A stretch of 64,000 bases of DNA, from the NCBI RefSeq assembly GCF_027943255.1, contig NC_072895.1, forward strand, positions 82,772,001 to 82,836,000, given 5' to 3'. Under the pieces are notes generated by a model, which did not search any database, was not told the DNA's origin, and saw only the letters and a program-made list of their open reading frames with translations. Shown in pieces: positions 1 to 10,899 of this stretch. The position numbers and the translations under genes were made by a program. Position 1 is the first letter of the stretch. Each line of letters begins with the position of its first letter. Source of the stretch: Anastrepha obliqua (lineage: Eukaryota; Arthropoda; Insecta; Diptera; Tephritidae).

Positions 1-1039
1 CATGTCAGTGCCGTCATAGCAATTTCCTTGCACATTTCCTGCATTCAGCTGCATATCCCAAATGTGCGCTCAGTAATTTCCCCAGCGTATGTTTTTAATG
101 GTTAAAGTTTTTCAGCAGAGAGCAACAACAATAAAGCTAAAAGCAAAAATTTCAAAATAGCGTCAGGAAAAATACACAATAACAAACACACGAAGTTAGT
201 ACGAAAAACGAAGAAAAAAAACAATCAAAATAAGTCGCCACTTAAAAGCGCTCTGCAATGAAGGCACAGGTGCGGGAGGAGCCAGAAAGAAGTACAAGTT
301 GACGGCAGCAGAAAAGACGCGCGAAAATTACGTCGAGTTTTCACATCTTGCGGGTGTCGGTTTGACGTCTATGCTCACTTACTCATATTTAATGTAAATA
401 CATGTACGTAAGTATGTAAGGGCATGCATACACACACATATATCAGAAATACCCGTTAGGAGCAGAATAAGCAAGCGCGCAATTGCCAATGGAAAGAAAT
501 TTGCAACAACAAAGCAAATTTTACGTAAGTTCAGTCGGGAGCTGTTGTTTTTATTGTAGTAGCATGCATACAATTCTACTTGACTGACAGTTCTCGGCCG
601 TATATAAACCCCAGTCGTTCCGGTTACGTAGAACTGACTGTCGTGGGAACAAATCGGGCCATGTACCGTCCATTGGTCGAACTCGATCACAGCGAATGAC
701 CCAAAGCTATCTACACTCGCATTTCTTATTCCAAGCATTTATGTGATATTTCACCCAAATGAGGAAGAGATTATCTAATCATAATTCTATTGCTTATCTT
801 ACTTGGTTTACTTTTATTTAATAGAAATTTTTCAAAATTAAATAAGTAGCATAAACAAATTTTGAAAAGGCGCGTCAAAACTTGTTTTCTTTCAGTCTTG
901 CTTCAACCAAAACATGTAATAATACACAGATAGAGCCAATAATTTTTAGAATATTCTTTTTTTTTTATTTCTTTTTCTTATCCTCTGTGTTAACTATCTG
1001 ACAGCAATCGTGTTTCGTATTTTTTGAAAGCACGTTTGC
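1..1039. other. AT-rich non-coding DNA, no gene seen
   Basis: No ORF here resembles a known protein. The stretch is AT-rich with short A and T runs. At about 574-650 there is a GC-richer block containing the words ggttacgtagaactgact and ctcggccgtatataaac. A related block lies at 43021-43090 (gagtaacgtagaactgacat), so this is probably a small dispersed repeat, perhaps from the 3' region of a retroelement. Its family is not recognised. Confidence 0.5.
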
Positions 1040-1540
1040 TTTATGCACCAACTTAATTTCCATTCCAACAACGCAATCATTCCAGCGCCGCTCTAACATC
1101 TCAATACCACTTTTGTAGAACCACTTATTTTTGTCTCAAAATATGCCTCAGTTTCAGCGATAACCTCTTCATTCGGGCGAAATTTCTTATCTGCGAACAA
1201 CCAGTAGTCGTTGGGAGCCAAATCTGGCGAATAAGGTGGATGCGGGAGCAATTCGTAGTTCGATTCGTGTAGTTTTGCCATTATTTTGATTTACTTGTGT
1301 TGATCTTGGTTTTGGTCAACAGTGAGCAAATGCGGCACCTGCTTTGAACAGAGCTTTCTCATAGTCAAATGCTCATGCAATATGAAGTCAACTCGTTCTT
1401 TTGGTATCTTTACGAAGTCAACTCACGTAACTTCTCTTTCCGATCATTCAAAATGATTTTGTGGAATTTTTTCATGATTTCTGGTGTTAGCGCCTCCTTT
1501 GGACGTCCATTGCTTGTGCTTCATCGGTGTCTCCAACTCT
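1040..1540 (-). pseudogene. mariner (DD34D) transposase remnant, internally deleted
   Basis: Reading the minus strand, 1290-1470 gives decayed mid-N-terminal mariner sequence (TPEIMKKFHKIILNDRKEK, then pieces matching the HTH and linker region). It jumps directly to the C-terminal catalytic block at 1281-1093, ELLPHPPYSPDLAPNDYWLF, where the Asp of PNDY is the third catalytic residue. A further frame change near 1130-1110 leads to YKSGIEMLERRWNDC, the usual mariner C-terminus. The first two catalytic Asp residues and everything between are missing. The wording is closest to the mariner at 61716-63016 in this window, so both probably belong to one subfamily. No ends were identified. It is a dead fragment with several stops. 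Confidence 0.8.
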
Positions 1541-1739
1541 AACAAAGAATGTGGGTGGATTAATAAAAATAATAGTAAATGGCGCTTACTCCATTCGTTG
1601 AACATTTGGCAATGGATGATTAATTTTGCGCCGCCTTATACTATGATACAAGCTCAAAAATGTATGTAGGCTCGCTCCCATTGATTTCAAATTCAGAACA
1701 CGATGCGAGCATATTGTACAAGGAATAAAATAGTATTAA

Positions 1740-2500
1740 GGGGGGAGCCTGGTTTATATTATATGTAAGGTCAAAAAAATCAATTTTTTTTTCGTTTTTT
1801 TTTTCGATTCCTAATATATTTCAGAATATTCACATAAAGTTACAGAGCCTAATTCTCAAAGATAGATAGATAGATACAAAGCCAAAGGTAGGCGAGCGTT
1901 AGGTAGTTACGCTGTGACCGGACAGCTATAGTACAAACTTTATCTTCTGTTCTCGACTTTTCATTTTTATGATTTCTTTGAATTGGCGTACATGAATGAA
2001 AAAAAACGAATGAACCTTTTGAAATGAATCATAGCTTATTCCCTTCAGTATTAAATTCTCTTCTATTTGAACTAACAAAATAGATAAAAAAAAATTTCAA
2101 GATTTTTATACCAAGTTGAAGTGAATTTTTTATTATAGAAAGGCATTTTTTTCTTTAAAACCTCCAAAAAGTTGAAATTTTGGAATTTCTCTCAGTTTTC
2201 TTAGTTCATCTAGAATAAAAAATCATGATAATTAGAAATCCATTTGAATTTTTTGCTTTAGATAATAATTACGAGCTGTATCTTGTACGCCAGTTGGAAA
2301 CTCCAACGTTACAGCGCTCTACTAATTTGTATGTTAAACATTTTTTTCAACTTATTTTAACCAGTACAAAAATTTTTTATACTTTTTAAATGTTCATTAA
2401 AAGATAGAAAAAACTTTGCAGTGCTAAATTAATTTTTTCCAAAAAAAAAAAAAATCGCAAAGAGATGCAATTTTTAGACCTCATAAACCAGGCTCCCCCC
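1740..2500. mobile_element. 761-bp MITE with TTAA duplication and 18-bp inverted ends
   Basis: Positions 1740-1757 read GGGGGGAGCCTGGTTTAT, and 2483-2500 are its exact reverse complement. TTAA flanks both ends (1736-1739 and 2501-2504). Homology of the ends continues inward as aggtc(t)aaaaa after a roughly 10-bp insertion on the left side. The interior is AT-rich, non-coding and shows no transposase. A TTAA duplication is the hallmark of piggyBac-superfamily transposition, so this is most likely a non-autonomous piggyBac-type MITE. The G6-initial terminus is unlike the CAC-initial end of the piggyBac-like element at 28338-30641, so a different transposase would be needed. Confidence 0.85.
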
Positions 2501-2625
2501 TTAAATAAATTACTCTAAGCCTTTTCTTCTTTTTTTTCTTTTTTATCGATATAATAACCGTCAAACCATAAACATCGACCGAGTTCTATAAAATACTATT
2601 ATCGTTTATTTTTCCTTCCTTACAG

Positions 2626-2735
2626 GTGCCAATAAGAAAAACTTCTTGAACCGCTGTGGCCGTCTCCGTCTTTCTGCAGCACCACCAGCAAGTAATTTTA
2701 AAGTTACAGAATTTTTGTCCATTCATACGACATGA
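2626..2735 (+). other. Possible small terminal exon (unrecognised)
   Basis: A pyrimidine tract ending in cttccttacag (AG at 2624-2625) is a good splice acceptor. It is followed by a GC-richer stretch open in one frame from 2628 (begins ANKKNFLNRCGRLRLSAAPP) to a TGA at 2733-2735. An AATAAA-like signal lies at about 2812. Alternatively the stretch could be an internal microexon ending at the gt of caagtaat (2691-2692). I do not recognise the peptide, and no neighbouring exon could be identified, so this may be chance. It is the only place in the window that looks like host coding sequence. Confidence 0.2.
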
Positions 2736-3929
2736 TCTCAGAGCTCCTTTTCGATAACTAACTTCTGGTTTACATTAAGATTAGAGAAAACATTGTTAAA
2801 AACAAAGTTGTAATAAAAAGTTAAGGCGTTGAGTTTCATATTGCTCAAAAATGGTACTGAGTTTCAGCCACTTTTTTGAAAGCGAAGTTGTCAGTGTCCA
2901 GATTGGCCTAAAAAGAGTTCATCCTTTCCGTTGAAGTTAAGGTAACTAAAAATGAACCACATGCGCTGTAGTAAACTAACTTTAAAGAACTTTTTAAAGC
3001 AAATTTTTAATCACCTTAAAATTTGTGAAACTCATTAGAAACAGCAATTCAATCCTTGTGAAAATCGGAGCAAAAGCGGTAATTAAATAAATAACTTTAA
3101 ATTAAGTAGTTGATTTCCCTGCAGGTCAATATGACTAACTAACACATATGTAGATGCCGACACGCACATATGCACGCAAGCAAACAACCATCCACTGGCA
3201 CATATGCGCGAGAGAAAATGAAAATGTTTTTGCTTTAACCACTTTGTTGTCGTCTCCTACGTGTTCGCGCAACAGAAATTTAACTTTGCTGCAAAAGTAT
3301 TTTAATTATCGTCTTAATTTACTTAAAAATTTCGCAGCTTTTGAACTGTTGACTTATATAAGCACATTTACAAAAATTTGACTCTGATGAACCACAGGAA
3401 GATATACTGCGGAAAAATGAAGAGTTTTATTTTCAATGCATGTAAGGATTGGGAAGTGAGTTTTAAGGAATTTGAGAACGCTTGTCTATTTTGATGTCAG
3501 CAGTTTACTTAATAATAAATAAATGAAAAATAAAAATGCTTCTTTTTATAACGAATAAAAAATATTTTTTAGAAATTTTAATATATCGGTATTCATACAT
3601 TTAAGCGATTTTCTCAAGCGTTTACCCAAAATCAGGTCTCCAAGACAATTAATTTTTTTTTTTTCATATTTTTCTTCTCTTTTCTCGTAACGATTGGTTT
3701 CAGATTGACAAAGAAAAAACGAAAAAAATTGGTAATTAGGATTTCAATTCAAGAGTCAATTCGAAAATTATGAACTCAGAAAGGAGCGATTCCATGTCAA
3801 GTGTTCCTATTAATTTGGATCTTTTGGTACATTTTTCGGATAATTGGTGTACGAATATTTGGAGGCTGGAGTATAATAAGAAGTGAAGTGAAAAAATGTT
3901 AGTTGGTTGGTATGTTGGTTGGTTGATTA
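2736..3929. other. AT-rich non-coding DNA, no gene seen
   Basis: Only short ORFs interrupted by simple sequence are present. None resembles a known protein. No inverted ends or tandem arrays were seen by eye. Confidence 0.5.
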
Positions 3930-4800
3930 GAGTGGTGATTCATCCAGAATCCAACTAGCGCTTCCGCACCATTTTGTTGCCACATCCTCGTTACCAAATT
4001 GTTTAACAGTTATTTACAGCAGGACTATATCCAGTCTGTGCGGTTTAGGAACCTTATTAGGTTGTTGACGTCTAAGCCAGACAGCTGCTCGAGACTCTCG
4101 AACAGCGGTTTGCCCAGGGTTAACATTCTGTCCTTCCATAGGGCAGGGCATTCACAGAGGAAAAGGAAGATTGTTTCTTTTTTCTCCGGTTGTTTACAAC
4201 TATGACAGTATGTGTTGTGAGGGATGCCCATTTTGGCAGCTTGTTCTCCGATAGACCAGAAGCCAGTTATGACTGCCGTAAGTCTACAGGTGTCCCGTCG
4301 TTTCATGTTTATTAATGTCAACGATTGCTTGAGGTTGTAGGTGGGCCATAACGTTCTGCTGATTTTGCATTTCGTCTGGTCTCTCCATCTACAATCTGCA
4401 ATTCGAAGGTATTTTAGGGAAATTGCATTCTTGACCGCACCTAGTGGAGTGAATACTGGTACTGCAAGAGCGCTATTCATGGCAGATCCCCCTCTTGCCA
4501 GTTCATCAGCTTTTTCGTTACCTTCTATGTTCCGGTGTCCCGGGACCCAAATTAAGGTTACTCTATGGTTTTCACTCAAGTTGGTGAGGCTATCCGGAAG
4601 TCGAGGTAAGTCCGGAAAACATTTCGAAAGCTCTGGAGCAATACCGTTAAGTCTAAAACCGCTGATAAAGGGACATATTTTTAGTTTATTGTTTCCTGAT
4701 TGAAATTGGAGTGCCGGAGTAAGTGCTAGTGAAACGATGAGTTGAGAGCAGGACAAAAGAGCTGCGATACTAGAGTGACTTCGCGCCGGAAAAAGCCCTA
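3930..4800 (-). pseudogene. LINE ORF2 3' end: RNase H and Cys-rich tail (LOA/I-type), 5'-truncated
   Basis: An open frame at 4756-4025 on the minus strand encodes 243 residues. It carries the C-terminal half of an RNase H domain, with VTLIWVPGHRNIEGNEKADE at about residues 67-86 (His of PGH and Asp of KAD belong to the RNase H signature). Near residues 185-205 follows the Cys/His tail CHSCKQPEKKETIFLFLCEC, typical of LINE ORF2 proteins that carry RNase H (LOA/I/R1-like groups). The first RNase H catalytic Asp (the FTDGS block) and the whole reverse transcriptase are missing, so this is a 5'-truncated copy. The 3'UTR probably runs to about 3930, where gttggttgg repeats occur. Related pieces lie at 11960, 15542, 18830/23198, 26141, 44700 and 48985. 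Clade assignment is approximate. Confidence 0.85.
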
Positions 4801-4823
4801 AAGAGATAATTGAGTGGTTTGGC

Positions 4824-5327
4824 TATAAAATAAAAAATAGTTTAAAAAAAACTAAAAAAACACGCTTTTATTGCTAATCGAACTAAAAAGTATAAAATAA
4901 ATTTTAATGACAAAGAGACCTATAATAAAGTAATAGCAAATCGAAGGATCAGTCATAGTCAACTACCTCAGAACAGAATTATAACAAAAATTAAGATACA
5001 AATAGAATAATTCAAATTAGAGTTAAAAGCGTGGGATGCTTGAAATAGTAAATATTACAATCATTCTATTGGCAACTACCTATGTACAGAAGGTTATGAA
5101 AGTGAAGCAAAATGCACCCCACGCTTTTAACTCTAATTTGAATTATTCTATTTGTATCTTAATTTTTGTTATAATTCTGTTCTGAGGTAGTTGACTATGA
5201 CTGATCGTTCGATTTGCTATTACTTCATTATAGGTCTCTTTGTCATTAAAATTTATTTTATACTTTTTAGTTCGATTGGCAATAAAAGCGTGTTTTTTAG
5301 TTTTTTTTTAACTATTTTTTATTTTCT
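4824..5327. repeat. Foldback palindrome, arms about 215 bp
   Basis: The left arm (about 4824-5040) and right arm (about 5112-5327) are reverse complements with only a few mismatches. For example cagtcatagtcaactacctc on the left matches gaggtagttgactatgactg on the right, and gagttaaaagcgtggg matches cccacgcttttaactc. About 70 bp separates the arms. Beyond the right arm the outer end (ctttttagttcgatt) is repeated once more to about 5395. There is no coding capacity. It would fold into a very long hairpin. It may be a foldback or palindromic MITE, or an inverted duplication. Flanking target duplications were not identified. Confidence 0.85.
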
Positions 5328-5479
5328 ACTTTTTAGTTCGATTAGAAAAAAAGCGTTTTTTTTTATTTTTTTTTTTAATATTTTTTATTATGAATGAAAA
5401 TTATTGTTATCATTGCAATCAGTGAATTAATGATTCGATACATTCGTGTTATACTTAATTCCTTTCTTATTGACTGTGA

Positions 5480-5950
5480 GTCTAAAGCTATGCAGTTATC
5501 GGCCGTGATAAAGAAGTAATCGGGATGAAGAACTTATTTCGTGGAGGGAGCCTGAGAAACGGCTACCCCACTCCATTGGCCAGTTTTTTTCGATTTTCGT
5601 GGGGTGGTGCACTATGAATTCCTTCCACCTGGCTAAACTGTTAATAAGGAATATTATTTGAGCGTTATGCGTTGTTTACGTGAAGCCAGATTTTCTCCGT
5701 GTGACGTCTAGCTATTCCCAAAACTCAAGAGACCACTCCGGGGAACGCGTTTCGAGTCGATTGAGGAGATAAAAGCTGAATCGAAGAAGGTGCTGATGGC
5801 TATACCGGAAATGGACTATTTGGCATGTTTCGGGGACTGGAAAAATCGTTGGCATAAGTGTATTTCATCGAGAGGGGATTATTTTGAAGGGGATGAAATT
5901 GGTTTACAAGAATTAATAAAGATTTTTCATTTTACAATCAAATTCACCTT
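5480..5950 (+). pseudogene. mariner-like transposase C-terminal remnant
   Basis: Pieces in several frames match mariner transposase in order. GVVHYEFLPPG at about 5611-5645 is the middle domain. The run continues to MRCLREA. After a gap, PDF then RFESIEEIKAESKKVLMAIP (from about 5746) and WKNRWHKCISSRGDYFEG (to about 5890) form the C-terminus. The segment carrying the second catalytic Asp (the HDNA.PH block) is absent, and there are stops and frame changes, so the copy is inactive. The C-terminal wording is closest to the remnants at 41230 and 58670. No terminal repeats could be paired. Confidence 0.75.
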
Positions 5951-6119
5951 ACTTTTTGCCCACAGGTAAAAAAAGATAATATAAATCCTGGCAATCCTAA
6001 TAAGGATAATGGAAAACTTTTATCAAATTATTGCATTGTCATCGGTCCTTGATAGGTGTGCAAAATTCCAAGTCGATCAGATTTTTAGAAGCCAGTGAAA
6101 ATTAAGCTCAAAGATTCAG

Positions 6120-6120
<1 letters not shown>

Positions 6121-6150
<30 letters not shown>

Positions 6151-6160
6151 CACACACATA
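6121..6160. repeat. (TACA)n microsatellite
   Basis: About eight perfect TACA repeats run into a short CA run. Similar CATA/TATG tracts are scattered through the window. Confidence 0.95.
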
Positions 6161-6184
6161 ACCCGACCTAATAAAAGTGTGTTA

Positions 6185-6550
6185 AAAACGCAACCCTGAA
6201 TGGACCGCGTGGCTGCTGGAAGAGAATATGTGTTTCAGCTGGACTCCGCACCTGCTCACAAGGCAAAGAAGACTCAGGCTTGGCTCCAGAACAACCTACC
6301 CTACCACTGGTCACCAGATTTTTGGCCACCTTCAAGCCCAGACTTCAATCCTATTGATTATTACGAGTGGGGCACAGTTGAAGCAAAAGTTAACGCGAAG
6401 CCTCATAACACTAAGGACGCTCTGAAGACAACCATCGAGGAAGTGATGACCACAATGGACAAAGAGGAGGTAGCTCGCGCATGTGGGCGCTTCAGGTCCC
6501 GGCTGGAGCAGGTAATTGCACGAGATGGAGGTTACATTGAATAATTTTCA
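6185..6550 (+). pseudogene. Tc1/mariner transposase C-terminal fragment, DD37D spacing
   Basis: An open frame at 6200-6544 encodes 114 residues from the C-terminal catalytic half. FQLDSAPAHKAKKTQAWL carries the second catalytic Asp, and WPPSSPDFNPIDYYEW carries the third, with 37 residues between them. This is the DD37D (maT-like) spacing rather than DD34D mariner. The tail RSRLEQVIARDGGYIE followed by TAA is the normal C-terminus. The N-terminal HTH and the first Asp are absent upstream, so this is a 5'-truncated copy. A more decayed relative lies at 24890-25390. Confidence 0.85.
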
Positions 6551-6629
6551 ACTGATATGTGTACTCACATTATACAAAGTTAAGTTTTGTTTTTAAGTTC
6601 AACACTCCGGATTTACCTCGACGGCCCTG

Positions 6630-7230
6630 TACATATGCGTAATACTTCGGATTGAAACCGTTGAAGGATTTCTATATTTGATTTCGAAGCTGAGTTCCAT
6701 ACTTGAACCTCATATGTCCACAAAGCCTTAGGCATAATGTGTACTGATTCAACCAGGTACTAATTTTGTCGAGGTTTGTGAGGGCAAAATCACATTTGGT
6801 CATTACCATCCTTATCGTCCGTCCGCATATGTAGCTGTGTGCATGCTGTCCGTCAAGGGCTGTGTCTCAAGGCACTCCTGCTTCAATTCGGTGAAGACAA
6901 GTAACTTCATAGTCAATTTTCTGAAGAAAGTGTCTACTCTCGAGGAATGATTGAAGTACTTTATAATAGCTGTGAGGCAACTTGATTTTGACTTGGTATA
7001 ACAGGCCTGCATGCCTCACTTCATCAAATGCTGGTGCTAAGGTCTAAAAAGATAGCGGGTCAGTATTCTCTCTTCAGTAACGCTTTTCTAGCGAAGTTAT
7101 AGATATAATTGACCTGTTCAATGGTCAAATGGTGTTAACGAAATCCAAACTGGCGTAAGGGAATAAGTTTCCTCCGTGTAATAATCAGCTCGAGCTTTTT
7201 TAATAATACTTTTTCAAAATTCGATATGAT
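6630..7230 (-). pseudogene. Jockey-type reverse transcriptase remnant
   Basis: Minus-strand reading in shifting frames gives a recognisable order of Jockey-clade RT blocks. FEKVLLKKLELIITRRKLIP and RQFGFR lie near 7225-7130. An EQVN..YNFARKALLKREY block and a degraded FLDL.AFDEV catalytic block (first RT Asp region) follow near 7060-7020. An IEAGVP-like block lies near 6890, and PKALWTYEVQVWNSASKSN at about 6740-6690 is the post-RT thumb region. The FADD box is lost. Many stops make it a dead, 5'-truncated copy. It is far more decayed than the Jockey element at 19003-23189. Confidence 0.75.
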
Positions 7231-9050
7231 TTTTGAGCCACTTGTAACTTGCACTTTACACTAAACTTCAATGGACTATTAAAATGCACACACGAAATCT
7301 TTCTAAAAATTCTAATACAAAAGTCTCAAATTTTTTATCAAAATGTTTTTAAATTCGCAATGTAGTTGTAACTTTGATTTATAGCGTTTTTGCAGGGAAT
7401 AAATTATATTTTCATATCAAATGATGAAATTCAAATAAGAAACAAAAAAATTGTCCTTGTAGTACAGTTGGGTCTTTGCATTAATGTTTATAGTTTTAAG
7501 ATATTTAAACCAATTATTAATGAATCACAATTTCACTAAATGAAAGGATAATTTTATTAAACTCATACAAAAAGGCCTATCATTCATAATAAGCCAATCA
7601 TGTACACAAGAAGTTTTAAATTTTTAAATATTTTGAAATCATATAAAAGGCTATATGGGTCATATAATTGCTTTCCTATCATAAAGCAAACACAGAATTT
7701 TCATCCTTTGGCAACTTACTACTAGAGAGCAAAACTAAATGGACAAAAGTGCACTCCAGTGTTGGTGAAAAATGAAAAATGCTCACGAAAATTGTATATC
7801 GAGAGGAAAATAATTTGGGATTTATAACTTAAATTATGAAGTGAAAATGTGGAGTTCAAAATAGAAAACGGAGATACAAAATAATTGAAGTGGTCGCTGT
7901 TTCGCTGCTGATTTTGTTTCTCCCTTTCCTCACTCTCTATGCACTTCACTCAGTATCAGGTGCTAGCAAACAAACAAAAAAAGCAATAATGCAACCAACA
8001 AACCACTATCAACAATATCATTATCAACAGCATAAGGTAATGCTTAGTTGCCGCAACTGAATTAGAGTAAGTAGTTGCAACTACAGCGCAACCGAGCGCA
8101 CTTGCCAAGTAGCCTAGGCAGTACACCTACATACGAGTACGTCTACAAATACACATCTTTATATATATGTATATACACGTATATTCTGCAAATCACAAGC
8201 GACACAAGCATACCTGTGTTGCAAGCCAACAACCTGCCGCCCTTTGCTACCAAACTGGCGCGCCTCTCTACACAACGTGGCATGCCACCGGCTAAGAGCT
8301 ATGCGCAATTTTCACTGCTACCGGGTGGCTCCCAGTTGGCCTGATTGTTGATGCGACGATGTTGCTGCGCCGACAATTTGCTGCTGGCACCTGAGTGTGA
8401 CAAGTAAAGTGACTACAGCGAAAGTAGCAGCAGATAGCGGCAGAGTTTAGAGTAAAAATGGAAAGTGGCAAGCGATAAGAGGACAGTAGTGACTGCAGCA
8501 GGCACGAAGGACAACATTTGCATAACAATATCATGTACATGCACGCATACACACACACACATACAAAGGAAAATGTGCACTCAGGTGCTGCAGGCAGCAA
8601 GTAGGAACTGATGAACAATGCAGAAATTCAGATGTACGTGTCAGCGGGGCGTTGATGATGCTGTGGGTTGCATGCAGCTGAGTCAGCACGCTTCTAAGTG
8701 CTTTTGTATTTGTTTGCGCGTGTGTGGCATCTAATCGAAATTTACTACTTCACGCTCAGATGCACATGCCACAACAGCATCGTCAAGTGGATATGTCGAC
8801 GAATTCGTGATACGCCACCGAGGCAGTTGCAGTTGTGACGATTACCAGCAACAACTCAAGTAAGCAACTCCGAAGCTTGCTTGCCTTCGATTAGGTTGTT
8901 AAGGCGAAAAAACGAGAGTAGAATAGACTGAAGCCAAATTATGATATGTCAGTTTATGAAATTATTGGCGAAGCAATAAAAAGTTGTATTAGGTGAAGGG
9001 AGAGTGGAGCGGTGGGTAGAGAGGAGAGACACAAGGAAATATTAGAAGTG
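7231..9050. other. Non-coding DNA with CA/TA microsatellites, no gene seen
   Basis: ORFs here run through simple sequence (for example 8150-8190 TATA/TACA and 8545-8562 CA repeats) and do not resemble proteins. The part at 8060-8930 is less AT-rich and could be single-copy regulatory DNA, but nothing specific supports that. Confidence 0.5.
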
Positions 9051-9055
9051 TGAAA

Positions 9056-9353
9056 GAGTGATTAACTCTCCAATTTCTAGGCAAAACTGAGTGCAAAAAA
9101 GTTTCATTTTTTGGGTTATATTCTCTTTGTATGAACATTTGATGGCAAAAATTAAATAAATAAGAAAAAAAAATTTATATATAATATAATAATAATAAAA
9201 ATTTATAAAATAAATAAATTTGGGATAGAGTGATTAACTCTCTAATTTCCAATCCAAGCTGAGCTAAAACAATTTCTTTTTGACTACCATTTATTTTTGG
9301 TATACTTCTTGTATATGATAATTTGTTGGAAAAAAAGTAAATAAATAAGGAAT
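9056..9353. repeat. Two-copy tandem duplication, about 171-bp period
   Basis: Copy 1 begins near 9056 with agagtgattaactctccaat and copy 2 near 9227 with agagtgattaactctctaat. Both then proceed through similar text to aaataaataag (about 9160 and 9350). The tail of a third, partial copy (atgaacatttgatgg, then aaataaataag) lies at 11398-11435, immediately beyond the TA duplication of the DD41D insertion. The copies are imperfect. Confidence 0.6.
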
Positions 9354-9476
9354 TAAATAAACTAAATTAAAAGCAAAAAATTGAATTTTCAAATTGAGCT
9401 ACATAAAAAAAGACTTGTGCAGCATCGTACACGTGGTAGAAGTGAAACTTCTGTGTGTGAATGAGTGTGAATAAAA

Positions 9477-9518
9477 GAGAGAGAGAGAGAAAGAGCGAGA
9501 GAGGAAGAGAAGGAGACA
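9477..9518. repeat. GA-rich microsatellite
   Basis: A run of GA repeats (agagagagagagagaaagag and continuing). The similar CT/GA-rich text at 10660-10800 may belong to the same Helentron-associated region. Confidence 0.85.
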
Positions 9519-9592
9519 GGGATAATTTCAAAAGAAATACAACAGTATAGAATTTGTGTAACCAAAATTCGATTTTATTAACTATATATGCA

Positions 9593-10580
9593 TTATGCTA
9601 TAATATCATCTGTTGGTGGTTCAATTGGTAATACTGATATAATTGGTTTGTGATAGCTGAAATATGAAATATATGTACGTGATTCAATATTTTCTAGATA
9701 ACGTGTGAAAATTGCATTTAGTGTAGTTCCGGATTTTGTTGTTGATTCTTTAGGGTTATTTTTTATCTGCAAGCCGAATGAAGAAATTGAATCAACGGCA
9801 AAGAATCATTAGATCCGAAATTTACGTCGAAGTCTCCCCCGAGAATTAATGAAATTTTGTCTTCGCCTCTTCCAAGTGCATTTGCACCTGCGTGGCTGTA
9901 AACCAGTAGTGAGCGGTGAATGAAATATATTATGTCATCAAGATTTTGGTTCGGTGAGATATAGATGGCGGCTATGACAATAGTTTTTCCATTCAGCGTT
10001 TGACATTCTGCAATGCAAACATCGCCAACTGGTGTGACTGTTGATGAATATGACTGAGACTGCCTTGCAGTCATTTCCATGTTTGGTGTGACGATATTTA
10101 CGCTATCATCTTGATTGTGGTAGATTGCCACACCGCCAGCTCTAACATTTAGTCGCTTATATTTGATGACGCAATTGAAATTTGGTACACTAATATCCTC
10201 GTTATCGTTTAACCAAGTTTCGGACAAAAGTACTATACTCGATTTGCGGATGACAGAGTCTGTTAAATCTGCGGAATGTGCTCGTAGGCTCTGACAATTA
10301 AGAGTATATACAGATAGCCCTCTTATCTGAGTCATGAAATCGATTATTTGTTTATCCACAGTTTCCAGTCTATTTAACGATAGTCTCCGGAATTCATCTT
10401 GTAAATGAGACATACTGACCACAAGCCTTCAATACAAGTGACTCGTGATAAAGCAACGTAAACTAATAATTGCGAATGTTTTTTATCATATTCGTAAACA
10501 ACTTCAGAATACGTGCTTCCCTGAGACTTGTGAATGGTCGTCGCACAAGCACAAACTAATGGTAAATGTGATCGTTTAGC
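9593..10580 (-). pseudogene. Helentron fragment: Pif1-like helicase C-terminus plus APE endonuclease
   Basis: Minus strand, 10580-10420: the helicase reads CATTIHKSQGST and then LLVYVALSRVT, the last conserved motifs of Pif1-family helicases. One frame over, the 218-residue open frame at 10422-9763 encodes an exonuclease-endonuclease-phosphatase domain. It has LNCQSLRAH near residue 41, the metal-binding Glu in VLLSETWLND near 66-75, RAGGVAIY near 93-100 and LILGGDFDVNFG near 191-202. A one-base break near 9765 leads to a further stretch (TLNAIFTRYLENIESRTYIS) ending at TAA 9595-9593. A Pif1/Rep helicase followed by an APE endonuclease is the arrangement known in Helentrons (Helitron2). The Rep domain and most of the helicase are missing, so the copy is truncated and broken. 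The first annotated codon at 10422 is GTG; the first ATG is at 10413. Confidence 0.8.
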
Positions 10581-10899
10581 GTTAATCCTTTTGTTGTTGT
10601 TAGGCGGGATTGTTGATGTGCGTCGTCCGATTGGTTCCGCTGTATATGATGTATATGATATATAGCTCTCCTTCTCTTTCTCTGTATGTTATATATCTGT
10701 ATACTCTGTCTTACAACGAAGCCTATGTCATAGGTATAGAAAATGTATAGCTCTCTTTCTCCTTCTCTCAACGTTGTATCTTTTTTTCTCTCTCGCGTAA
10801 CGAAATCTCTAAACGTTACATTTTTTACAATTTACTCTCCATTCTCGCTCAAATACCAGACCGATGCTAAAGAAGTTTCACTTCAAAAACTTGTTTTGG

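Noticed and set aside
379..738. 119-aa minus-strand ORF
   Set aside because: It spans a dispersed-repeat motif and a CA/TA microsatellite; no protein family recognised.
8075..8618. ORFs of 89 and 108 aa in a less AT-rich stretch
   Set aside because: They run through TATA and CA microsatellites, overlap on both strands and resemble nothing known.
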